From contig CALCEG010000108.1 of assembly GCA_937900435.1 (NCBI GenBank), positions 1-19,600 on the forward strand: 19,600 nucleotides of DNA. Direction: 5' to 3'. Shown here one piece after another: positions 13,967 to 19,600 of this stretch (positions are counted from its first letter, which is position 1; each line of letters starts with the position of its first letter). Position numbers and translations under genes: made by a program. Source of the stretch: an uncultured Alphaproteobacteria bacterium. GTDB lineage: Bacteria > Pseudomonadota > Alphaproteobacteria > Rs-D84. The notes under the pieces were generated by a model. That model worked only from the letters and a program-made list of their open reading frames with translations, did not search any database and was not told the origin of the DNA.

Positions 13967-13998
13967 GTTAATATTAACTAATTTTTTAGAAATATCAA
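13967..13998 (-). promoter_or_regulatory. candidate promoter and palindrome in the rpmC-rpsQ gap
   Basis: On the minus strand TTGATA (13993-13998) and TAATAT (13971-13976) are 16 bases apart. The -10 lies inside a perfect 12-bp palindrome GTTAATATTAAC (13967-13978), which could be an operator or a chance AT-rich palindrome. The leader to rpsQ would be about 105 bases. The rest of the gap (13859-14014) shows only short AT-rich repeats. Confidence 0.35.
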
Positions 13999-14014
13999 CA
14001 AAAATCAGCAATTA

Positions 14015-14206
14015 TTATTTTTTTGCCGCATTTAATTTTGTTTTAACGCGAGCAATTTCACGACGAGTCTGACGCATAACATGTGTTTTTGGCATCTGAC
14101 CTGCAGCATGTTGAAAGCGTTGATTCATTTGTTCTTTTTTCAAATCAACCAATTTGCTTTCCAATGCTTCCATCGTCAATTCATTTTCAACTTTTTTTTC
14201 TGCCAT
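14015..14206 (-). CDS. rpmC: 50S ribosomal protein L29
   Basis: 63 residues, a two-helix protein near the peptide tunnel exit beside L23, where it helps form the docking site for trigger factor and SRP. The pattern LESKLVDLKKEQMNQRFQ, the GQMPKTHVMRQTRREIARVKT segment is the L29 signature (FNLRFQxATGQLxNxxxIRxVRRDIARIKT). The N-terminus MAEKKVENELTM carries a short acidic-basic extension. AAGG lies ahead of the ATG. Fifty-three bases separate it from rplP. Confidence 0.93.
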   Translation of the reverse strand: MAEKKVENELTMEALESKLVDLKKEQMNQRFQHAAGQMPKTHVMRQTRREIARVKTKLNAAKK

Positions 14207-14259
14207 TTTTAGCTACCTTTTTTATCTTGTATTCGATAGAACCGAACAAAGCAATTTAA

Positions 14260-14673
14260 TTAGTTAACTTTACGTTCAACGATTTTCGTCTTAACTGGCA
14301 ACTTTGCTGCCGCCAATGCAAACGCTTCGTATGCAACTTCTGGTTTAACACCGTCTAATTCGAACATGATACGTCCTGGTTTTACACGACATACCCAATA
14401 TTCAACAGCGCCTTTACCTTTACCCATACGAACTTCGGCAGGTTTTTTAGTAACAGGAACATCTGGGAATATACGAATCCACAACTTACCCATACGTCTC
14501 ATATGACGAGTGATTGCGCGACGCGCTGCTTCGATTTGACGTGCTGTTACACGTTCTGGTGACATAGCCTTTAATCCAAAAGAACCAAATGCTAATTCAC
14601 TGCCACCTTTCGCAACACCGTGAATACGGCCTTTGTGCTGTTTGCGAAATTTTGTTTTATTTGGCATTAACAT
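14260..14673 (-). CDS. rplP: 50S ribosomal protein L16
   Basis: 137 residues, standard length. L16 lies near the A-site tRNA elbow and helps shape the peptidyl-transferase region. MLMPNKTKFRKQHKGR, GSFGLKAMSPERVTARQIEAARRA, WIRIFPDVPVTKKPAEVRMGKGKG and the VCRVKPGRIMFELDGV block are intact, including the MGKGKG loop. AAGGA 8 bases before the first ATG favours MLMP over the ATG two codons later. It follows rpsC by 38 bases. Confidence 0.97.
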   Translation of the reverse strand: MLMPNKTKFRKQHKGRIHGVAKGGSELAFGSFGLKAMSPERVTARQIEAARRAITRHMRRMGKLWIRIFPDVPVTKKPAEVRMGKGKGAVEYWVCRVKPGRIMFELDGVKPEVAYEAFALAAAKLPVKTKIVERKVN

Positions 14674-14711
14674 AATACAAATCCTTAATTTCTAATAATT
14701 AGTTTTAATTA

Positions 14712-15413
14712 TTATTTGTGCTTTCTTTCGCTGCTGCCGGCATATTCTGTCGGACGCGCCATTTCAGAAGCCAATTTTTCTTTATTAACAACATCACCAG
14801 TATAAATCCAAACTTTTACACCGATAACACCGTATGTTGTTTTTGCCTGAATTGACGCATAGTCAATATCTGCACGCAATGTATGCAATGGGATACGACC
14901 TTCGCGGATTTGTTCGCTTCGTGCGATTTCAGCACCATTCAAACGACCCGAGCACATAACTTTAATACCCTGAGCGCCTGCTTTTTGAGCATTTTGCACC
15001 GCTTTTTTCATTGCGCGTTTGAATGAAACACGACCTTCAATTTGCTGTGCAATGCTTTGCGCAACCAATTGCGCATTTAGGTCAGGACGGCGAACTTCGT
15101 AAATATTTACGACAACTTGGTCATTTTTAACCAATTTCTTGATATCATTACGCAAAGTTTCGATATCAGCACCGTTCTTACCAATAATCATCCCCGGTCT
15201 AGAGGTATGAATAGTTACAACAACTTTCTTAGCAAAACGTTCAATAACAACTTTTGCCAATCCAGCTTTTTTTAATTTCTTTTCAATAAATTTGCGGATT
15301 TTAACGTCCTCTGCCAACAATGCAGCATAGTCTTTTTTACCTGCAATCCAACGTGAATCTGTAATTTTATTAATAAACTCACGCAATGAAATTGGTGATA
15401 CTTTCTGTCCCAT
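14712..15413 (-). CDS. rpsC: 30S ribosomal protein S3
   Basis: 233 residues. S3 lines the mRNA entry tunnel of the 30S head and has helicase-related basic residues. The KH domain motif SRPGMIIGKNGADIETL (71-87) and the C-terminal blocks GRLNGAEIARSEQIREGRIPLHTLRADIDY and TTYGVIGVKVWIYTGD are conserved. The start MGQKVSPISLREFINKITDSRW departs from the usual MGQKVNPxGxRLG, with Ser in place of the normal Asn. AAGGA 8 bases before ATG marks the start. A structured 93-base leader separates it from rplV. Confidence 0.97.
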   Translation of the reverse strand: MGQKVSPISLREFINKITDSRWIAGKKDYAALLAEDVKIRKFIEKKLKKAGLAKVVIERFAKKVVVTIHTSRPGMIIGKNGADIETLRNDIKKLVKNDQVVVNIYEVRRPDLNAQLVAQSIAQQIEGRVSFKRAMKKAVQNAQKAGAQGIKVMCSGRLNGAEIARSEQIREGRIPLHTLRADIDYASIQAKTTYGVIGVKVWIYTGDVVNKEKLASEMARPTEYAGSSERKHK

Positions 15414-15437
15414 TTTCTTTTTCCTTAATTTTTACAG

Positions 15438-15493
15438 GGGGCGTTCTTGAAGTCTTTCGACTTTATTCAGGAATCGAAATTCCATACCGCCCC
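15438..15493 (-). other. predicted three-way-junction RNA upstream of rpsC
   Basis: A closing stem GGGGCG (15438-15443) with CGCCCC (15488-15493) encloses two small hairpins: 15450-15463 (AAGTC/GACTT) and 15470-15483 (GGAAT/ATTCC). On the minus-strand transcript the first has a GAAA tetraloop and the second a UUCG tetraloop. No U tract follows. The element sits in the rplV-rpsC gap, with about 24 bases to the rpsC start. It may regulate rpsC translation, be a processing site or bind an r-protein. Confidence 0.6.
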
Positions 15494-15506
15494 ACTACGA
15501 CTTAAT

Positions 15507-15908
15507 TTATTTTGTTGTTTCTTTTTTTACTTTTTTCTTAGAAGGTGCTGTACCTGATTCCAAAACGATTGTCAAATTTGAAAAAGGTTTCAGAATTGGA
15601 CGTGCACTGCCACGAGGTCCTGGCATAATACGTTTCATTGTTAACGCTTTACCACACCAAATTTCTTTGACGAACAAAGTATCAACTGGCAACTTTTTGT
15701 TATGTTCTGCATTTGCAACTGCAGACAACAAAGTTTTCAAAACTTCCCCAGCGACACGCTTCTTTGAAAATTTCAAGACATCAACAGCACGTTCAACTGG
15801 CAAACCACGAACTAAATCGCAGACCAAATTCAACTTCTGATGACTGACGCGAATCATTTTATTAAATGCGCGTACTTGGTTTTCTTTTATTCCATATCTT
15901 GCTGTCAT
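15507..15908 (-). CDS. rplV: 50S ribosomal protein L22
   Basis: 133 residues. L22 contacts all 23S rRNA domains and its beta-hairpin lines the exit tunnel constriction with L4. VRAFNKMIRVSHQKLNLVCDLVRG (12-35), LLSAVANAEHN and the hairpin region MKRIMPGPRGSARPILKPFSNLTIVLE are recognisable. The usual RARGRA tip reads PGPRGSA here, a change in the tunnel-facing loop. The C-terminus is a lysine-rich tail. A GGGTGG stretch upstream gives a moderate ribosome-binding site. Sixteen bases separate it from rpsS. Confidence 0.96.
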   Translation of the reverse strand: MTARYGIKENQVRAFNKMIRVSHQKLNLVCDLVRGLPVERAVDVLKFSKKRVAGEVLKTLLSAVANAEHNKKLPVDTLFVKEIWCGKALTMKRIMPGPRGSARPILKPFSNLTIVLESGTAPSKKKVKKETTK

Positions 15909-15924
15909 AACTCACCACCCTATA

Positions 15925-16209
15925 TTATTTTTTACCTGCTGCGGCTTTCTTATTAGCGGCATGACCTTTAAATGTGCGAGTTGGTGCAAATTCGCCCAAT
16001 TTATGTCCAATCATATCTTCTACGATTGACACAGGGATAAATTTATTACCATTATGAACTTCAAAAGTCAAACCAACCATCTGTGGTATAATTGTGCTAC
16101 CACGCGACCAGGTTTTAATTGGTTTACGGTCATTTTTTTCATTCGCTGCTGCTACTTTTTTCAAAACAGAAGGATGAACATAAGGACCTTTCCATACTGA
16201 ACGAGACAT
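15925..16209 (-). CDS. rpsS: 30S ribosomal protein S19
   Basis: 94 residues from the ATG at 16209. Two ATGs are adjacent (16212 and 16209); GGAG is only 3 bases from the first but 6 from the second, so the second is preferred and gives the usual MSRSVWKGPYV start. S19 is in the 30S head with S13, near the A-site finger. SVWKGPYVHPSVLKKV, RGSTIIPQMVGLTFEVHNG, FIPVSIVEDMIGHKLGEFAPTRTFKGH (abridged) are all standard. The C-terminus adds a short Ala/Lys tail. Confidence 0.95.
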   Translation of the reverse strand: MSRSVWKGPYVHPSVLKKVAAANEKNDRKPIKTWSRGSTIIPQMVGLTFEVHNGNKFIPVSIVEDMIGHKLGEFAPTRTFKGHAANKKAAAGKK

Positions 16210-16231
16210 CATTTACTCCGTTTATTTTTTA

Positions 16232-17065
16232 TTATTTCTTTTTCGCCAAATGTCTGCTGCGAATAATCATCTTAGCAGTACGTTTATTGCTACGGGTACG
16301 ATATCCCTTGGCTGGAATACCTGTACGTGATACCGGTTCGTGGCCCTTAGAATGACCATTACCACCACCCATTGGGTGATCTACTGGGTTCATTGCCATA
16401 CCGCGAACTGATGGGCGAATACCCAACCAACGTGCGCGACCTGCTTTACCCAAGTTGACATTGCGTTGATCTGGATTAGAAACACTGCCAACTGTTGCCA
16501 AACAATCAGAATGAACTTTACGCAACTCACCACTGTTCATTTTAATCTGTGCATAAACGCCGTCTTTACCCATCAACTGTGCATAGCAACCTGCACTGCG
16601 TGCCAATTGACCCCCTGCACCTGGTTTTAATTCTACGTTATGAACGATCGTACCGATTGGCATATTTTTCAATGGCATTGCATTACCTGGCTTAATATCT
16701 GCATACGCAGCCGAGATAACAACATCACCCGCTTTCAAATCACGCGGCGCCAAAATATAAGAACGCATACCATCTGCATATTCAACCAATGCGATAAATG
16801 CGGTACGGTTCGGATCATATTCCAAGCGAACTACTGTTGCTGGAACATCTAATTTTTTACGTTTAAAGTCAATTAAACGATATTTACGTTTATGACCGCC
16901 CCCTTGATGAGGAACAGTTACATGACCAAAATTATTACGTCCACCTTTGGACTTCAAACCAACAGTCAATGCCTTTTCTGGCGCACCACGGTGCAATTCA
17001 CTGCGATCAACCTGTGTCAAACCGCGTGTACCTGGTGTAGTTGGCTTATAATGTTTCAATGCCAT
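16232..17065 (-). CDS. rplB: 50S ribosomal protein L2 with altered HPH motif
   Basis: 277 residues. L2 is a primary 23S rRNA binder needed for subunit association and close to the peptidyl-transferase centre. GGRNNFGHVT, RLEYDPNRTAFIALVEY (80-96), YILAPRDLKAGD and RSAGCYAQL are conserved. In the near-universal NPVDHPHGGGEG motif the functionally important His (H230 here, E. coli His229) is kept, but the second His is Met232 and the Glu is Asn: NPVDHPMGGGNG. The following segment also diverges (HEPVSRTGIPAKG). The tail KTRSNKR-like block and RSRHLAKKK are normal. AAAGG precedes the ATG. Seventy-five bases separate it from rplW. Confidence 0.97.
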   Translation of the reverse strand: MALKHYKPTTPGTRGLTQVDRSELHRGAPEKALTVGLKSKGGRNNFGHVTVPHQGGGHKRKYRLIDFKRKKLDVPATVVRLEYDPNRTAFIALVEYADGMRSYILAPRDLKAGDVVISAAYADIKPGNAMPLKNMPIGTIVHNVELKPGAGGQLARSAGCYAQLMGKDGVYAQIKMNSGELRKVHSDCLATVGSVSNPDQRNVNLGKAGRARWLGIRPSVRGMAMNPVDHPMGGGNGHSKGHEPVSRTGIPAKGYRTRSNKRTAKMIIRSRHLAKKK

Positions 17066-17140
17066 TTTATTTTACCTTTGTTTTTACCTTGACACTAGCA
17101 TCCATTAAATCTGGTTTCTCTGCCAAGGCCGTTTATTATA

Positions 17141-17473
17141 CTACATATTTGCTGACAAATCCAGTTTTGCATCTGCCGGCAAAGATACGTATGCTTTCTT
17201 TACAGTACGTTGTGTACCTGTGCTGCGACCGCGGAAAGTTTTTACCTTACCTTTTGTCACTACGATATTAACCTTAGAAGGTTTAACACCATATATTGCC
17301 TCTACTGCACGCGCAACATCTTCTTTGGTTGCAGAAACTGCAACCTCGAATGCTACACCATTGTTTTCAGACAATTTCGCAGCCTTTTCCGAGATTATCG
17401 GACGACGTAGTATATCATAAATACCAGCGGTCGCAACGATTTTTTTCTCTGCACTTACTTTTTTTTCTGCCAT
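17141..17473 (-). CDS. rplW: 50S ribosomal protein L23
   Basis: 110 residues from the ATG at 17473; the longer frame begins at a TTG five codons earlier whose bases overlap the GAAGG ribosome-binding site, so it is not used. L23 sits at the exit of the peptide tunnel and docks trigger factor and SRP. YDILRRPIISEKAAKL, FEVAVSATKEDVARAVEAIYGVKPSKVNIVV and the KVKTFRGRSTGTQRTVKKAYVSL stretch identify it. It has a lysine-rich N-terminal extension (MAEKKVSAEKK) similar in wording to that of L29. It ends in TAG, one of two such stops seen. Its gene lies 24 bases after rplD. Confidence 0.95.
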   Translation of the reverse strand: MAEKKVSAEKKIVATAGIYDILRRPIISEKAAKLSENNGVAFEVAVSATKEDVARAVEAIYGVKPSKVNIVVTKGKVKTFRGRSTGTQRTVKKAYVSLPADAKLDLSANM

Positions 17474-17497
17474 TTTGCTTACCTTCAATTCTTAAAT

Positions 17498-18118
17498 TTA
17501 TGCCAATCTTGCTTCAATTGCTTTAACCGCATCTGCAGTCAATACCAATTTTTCGTGTTTCAAGATATCTAAAACATTCAAACCAATTGTTGGCAAAACA
17601 TCAACATTTGCGATATTTGCCGCAGATTTTTTGAAGTTTTCATCTAATTCTGCTGCACCAACAAACAAGGCAGATGCGATTTCCAATTTTTTCAACTGTT
17701 TTGCAAACGCATTTGTTTTTGCTGCTTCTAATTTTTCAGAATCGATTACAATCAATGCGCCATCTTTCGCCTTGGAAGACAAAGCCATTTTCAAACCCAA
17801 AGAACGGATTTTCTTTGGCAAGTCAATGCTGTGATCACGAACAACAGGCCCATGAACAACACCACCGCCACGCATATGAACATTGTATCTTTCACCTTGG
17901 CGTGCATTACCTGTCTTTTTCTGTTTGAATGCTTTTTTACCACTGCCAGCAACATCAGACACTGATTTTACAGCGTGTGTACCTGCGCGCTGTTTTGCAC
18001 GTTGCCATGTAACAACACGATGTAAAATATCTGCGCGTGGTTCTAGCCCAAAGATGCCATCTGTCAGTTCAACTGAACCAACTTTTTTACCATCAAAATT
18101 AATAATATCTAATTGCAT
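17498..18118 (-). CDS. rplD: 50S ribosomal protein L4
   Basis: 206 residues. L4 binds 23S domain I, its loop reaches the exit tunnel, and in E. coli it represses its own S10 operon and inhibits RNase E. GIFGLEPRADILHRVV (22-37), RGGGVVHGPVVRDHSI and LPKKIRSLGLKMALSSK are typical. The tunnel loop reads FKQKKTGNARQG where most bacteria have WRQKGTGRARxG, so residues linked to macrolide binding differ; no resistance phenotype can be inferred. GAGG lies 8 bases before the ATG. It follows rplC by 30 bases. Confidence 0.97.
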   Translation of the reverse strand: MQLDIINFDGKKVGSVELTDGIFGLEPRADILHRVVTWQRAKQRAGTHAVKSVSDVAGSGKKAFKQKKTGNARQGERYNVHMRGGGVVHGPVVRDHSIDLPKKIRSLGLKMALSSKAKDGALIVIDSEKLEAAKTNAFAKQLKKLEIASALFVGAAELDENFKKSAANIANVDVLPTIGLNVLDILKHEKLVLTADAVKAIEARLA

Positions 18119-18148
18119 TTTAATTACCTCACTCTTGCTGTTAACTTA

Positions 18149-18874
18149 TTATTCTGCCACAGCTTCTGTTTCGGTTGCTGTTTCAGTTTCAACCGTTTCT
18201 GCAACAACAGACTTTGTTGGAACTGGTAAATCTTTGTGTTCTTTTTTTACAGCGTCTGTCACCAGAACAAATGTACCATTTGCCCCTGGAACTGCGCCTT
18301 CTACGAAGATTAAGTTTTCAACTTCATCTGTACCGAACACTTTCAAATTCTGAACAGTTACGGTTTCATTACCCATCTGTCCAGGCATCTTTTTCCCTTT
18401 TAATACACGACCTGGCCATTCACGCATACCAGTACTACCGATTGAACGATGCGCTTTCAAAACACCGTGTGATGCTTCTTTACCACCAAAGTTATGACGT
18501 TTCATACCACCTTGATAGCCTTTACCTTTACTTGTTGCTTGCACATCAACGAATTGACCGGCAACAAAATGAGATGCTACTAATTGTGTCCCTGCTGGGA
18601 TAACACAATCATCCGATACACGGAATTCTACAACCTTGCGATATGGCTTAACGCCTGCTTTTTCTGCTGCGACCAGTTGTGGTTTTGCAACGTGTTTTGC
18701 TTTTGCTTCACGCAAACCCAATATATTTGCGACATACCCATTTTTTTCTTGGGTACGATTTCCAATAACTGCGCAATCACCGACAGCCAAAACTGTTACA
18801 GGATGTGCAACACCGCCATCGTCATACAGACGCGTCATTCCAATTTTTGTTGTAATTAATCCGCTACGTTTCAT
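18149..18874 (-). CDS. rplC: 50S ribosomal protein L3
   Basis: 241 residues. L3 starts 23S assembly near the 3' end and approaches the A-site side of the peptidyl-transferase centre. SGLITTKIGMTRLYDDGG, SKGKGYQGGMKRHNFGG (114-130), EASHGVLKAHRSIGSTG, GRVLKGKKMPGQMGNE and VTVQNLKVF are conserved, including the Gln that PrmB methylates in other Proteobacteria (Q119). The last ~25 residues form an acidic Glu/Thr/Val-rich tail (VAETVETETATETEAVAE), probably disordered. AAAGG precedes the ATG. Confidence 0.97.
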   Translation of the reverse strand: MKRSGLITTKIGMTRLYDDGGVAHPVTVLAVGDCAVIGNRTQEKNGYVANILGLREAKAKHVAKPQLVAAEKAGVKPYRKVVEFRVSDDCVIPAGTQLVASHFVAGQFVDVQATSKGKGYQGGMKRHNFGGKEASHGVLKAHRSIGSTGMREWPGRVLKGKKMPGQMGNETVTVQNLKVFGTDEVENLIFVEGAVPGANGTFVLVTDAVKKEHKDLPVPTKSVVAETVETETATETEAVAE

Positions 18875-18901
18875 TTTTTTATGCCTTTTATTTTGTCAGA
18901 G

Positions 18902-18933
18902 GTTGGTTAAATTCCAGAATAAAATTCACCAAC
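18902..18933 (-). other. hairpin in the rpsJ-rplC gap
   Basis: GTTGGT (18902-18907) pairs with ACCAAC (18928-18933), and inside it AATT (18910-18913) pairs with AATT (18923-18926). It lies 27 bases ahead of the rplC start in an 82-base gap. No U tract follows. Modest stability; could be chance. Confidence 0.35.
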
Positions 18934-18956
18934 ACTAACAGTTTACTTTATTTACC

Positions 18957-19268
18957 TTACAATTTAATTTTTACATCAACACCTGATGCCAAATCCAACT
19001 TCATCAAAGCATCTACTGTCTGAGGGGTTGGATTAACAATATCTACGACCGCTTTATGGTTACGGATTTCGAATTGTTCGCGTGATTTTTTATCAACGTG
19101 TGGTGAACGGTTGACTGTAAATTTTTGAATCAATGTTGGCAGACGAACTGGGCCGACTACATCAGCACCCGTACGTTTTGCTGTTTTTACAATTTCTTCA
19201 ACAGATTCCATCAAGATACGATGGTCAAACGCTGTCAACTTGATACGAATTTTAGATGTTGGTACCAT
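18957..19268 (-). CDS. rpsJ: 30S ribosomal protein S10
   Basis: 103 residues from the ATG at 19268, the family length; the frame continues upstream but AAGGA 8 bases before this ATG and the start MVPTSKIRIKLTAFDHR decide it. S10 is in the 30S head and, with NusB, takes part in transcription antitermination; it also binds NusG. TAKRTGADVVGPVRLPT, KFTVNRSPHVDKKSREQFE and VNPTPQTVDALMKLDLASGVDVKIKL-type ending (shortened here) are alphaproteobacterial in style. It is separated from tuf by 76 bases holding an extended hairpin. Confidence 0.96.
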   Translation of the reverse strand: MVPTSKIRIKLTAFDHRILMESVEEIVKTAKRTGADVVGPVRLPTLIQKFTVNRSPHVDKKSREQFEIRNHKAVVDIVNPTPQTVDALMKLDLASGVDVKIKL

Positions 19269-19290
19269 TACCGTTTTCCTTATATTTGTC

Positions 19291-19333
19291 TGGGCGGTAA
19301 TCACTGACACTTTTAATTCAGTTACACCGCCCA
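19291..19333 (-). other. two-tier hairpin in the tuf-rpsJ gap
   Basis: TGGGCGGT (19291-19298) pairs perfectly with ACCGCCCA (19326-19333); inside, ACTGA (19303-19307) pairs with TCAGT (19318-19322), leaving an AT-rich apical loop. On the transcript it is not followed by a U tract, so it is not a standard terminator. Its place between the tuf stop and the rpsJ ribosome-binding site makes it a candidate leader or processing structure for the S10 genes. Confidence 0.55.
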
Positions 19334-19344
19334 CGACTGTTTAA

Positions 19345-19600
19345 TTATTTAATGATTTTTGATACAACACCGGCACCAACTGTGCGACCGCCTTCACGGA
19401 TAGCAAAGCGACGACCTTCGTCCATAGCAATAGGTGCAATCAATTGCACTGTGATACGAACGTTGTCACCTGGCAGAACCATTTCTTTGTCTGCTGGCAA
19501 TGTAATTGTACCTGTTACGTCTGTTGTGCTGAAGTAGAACTGTGGACGATAGTTGCTAAAGAACGCTGTATGACGGCCACCTTCTTCTTTGGTCAAGATA
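19345..19600 (-). CDS. tuf: elongation factor Tu, C-terminal part (cut by window edge)
   Basis: The last 84 codons of EF-Tu; the gene continues past the right edge. EF-Tu carries aminoacyl-tRNA to the ribosomal A site as a GTP complex. The beta-barrel domain 3 is visible as LTKEEGGRHTAFFSNYRPQF, TTDVTGTITLP, MVLPGDNVRITVQLIAPIAM and the terminal RFAIREGGRTVGAGVVSKIIK, which matches family consensus closely. The GTPase domain lies outside the window. Its place immediately upstream of rpsJ indicates that the str genes precede the S10 genes. Confidence 0.97.
   Translation of the reverse strand, partial: ILTKEEGGRHTAFFSNYRPQFYFSTTDVTGTITLPADKEMVLPGDNVRITVQLIAPIAMDEGRRFAIREGGRTVGAGVVSKIIK

Overview
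This window is an AT-rich bacterial chromosome segment. It holds most of a large ribosomal-protein locus, read leftward on the minus strand, and a short accessory region next to tlyA and leuS on the plus strand. The S10 tail (LDLASGVDVKIKL), the L18 ending, the long zinc-free S14 and the tuf-rpsJ-...-secY-rpsM-rpsK order point to an Alphaproteobacterium. The many departures from consensus in r-proteins suggest a divergent, fast-evolving lineage, possibly a gut or host-associated one. That placement is inference from remembered family signatures, not from a search.

Layout, left to right. 1-598: 3' part of a TlyA-type rRNA methyltransferase (+). 777-3173: leuS (+), with a clear sigma70-type promoter. 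It converges on 3196-5064 (-), a PcfJ-like/leucine-rich-repeat protein; the two genes share a terminator hairpin that contains both stop codons. 5076-5864 (-): family 2 glycosyltransferase. 5936-6553 (-): an unrecognised 205-residue protein. 6578-6603: terminator hairpin closing the ribosomal locus. 6611-19600 (-): in transcription order tuf (partial), rpsJ, rplC, rplD, rplW, rplB, rpsS, rplV, rpsC, rplP, rpmC, rpsQ, rplN, rplX, rplE, rpsN, rpsH, rplF, rplR, rpsE, rpmD, rplO, secY, rpsM, rpsK. The genes rpmJ, adk, rpoA and rplQ, which often sit around secY-rpsM-rpsK, are absent here. No stretch longer than 300 bases lacks a gene. No tRNA, rRNA, CRISPR or insertion sequence was seen.

How it works together. 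The right two thirds make ribosomal proteins plus the SecY translocon core. The genes do not overlap, and several gaps of 60-160 bases hold distinct inverted repeats between the genes, which suggests post-transcriptional control or processing sites. Candidate internal promoters precede rpsM and, more weakly, rpsQ. The left third is housekeeping (tlyA, leuS) plus a three-gene minus-strand accessory group (orphan protein, glycosyltransferase, repeat protein) placed where rpoA-rplQ would be expected.

The most interesting points are: (1) the PcfJ-like protein with eleven near-identical 63-bp LRR units; (2) a predicted three-way-junction RNA with GAAA and UUCG tetraloops upstream of rpsC; (3) two hairpins with identical loops at matching distances upstream of rplE and rplR, both encoding 5S-rRNA-binding proteins; (4) an unusual LeuRS; and (5) rare substitutions in L2 and S11. 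Of the 30 gene ends visible, 28 use TAA, 2 use TAG and none uses TGA.
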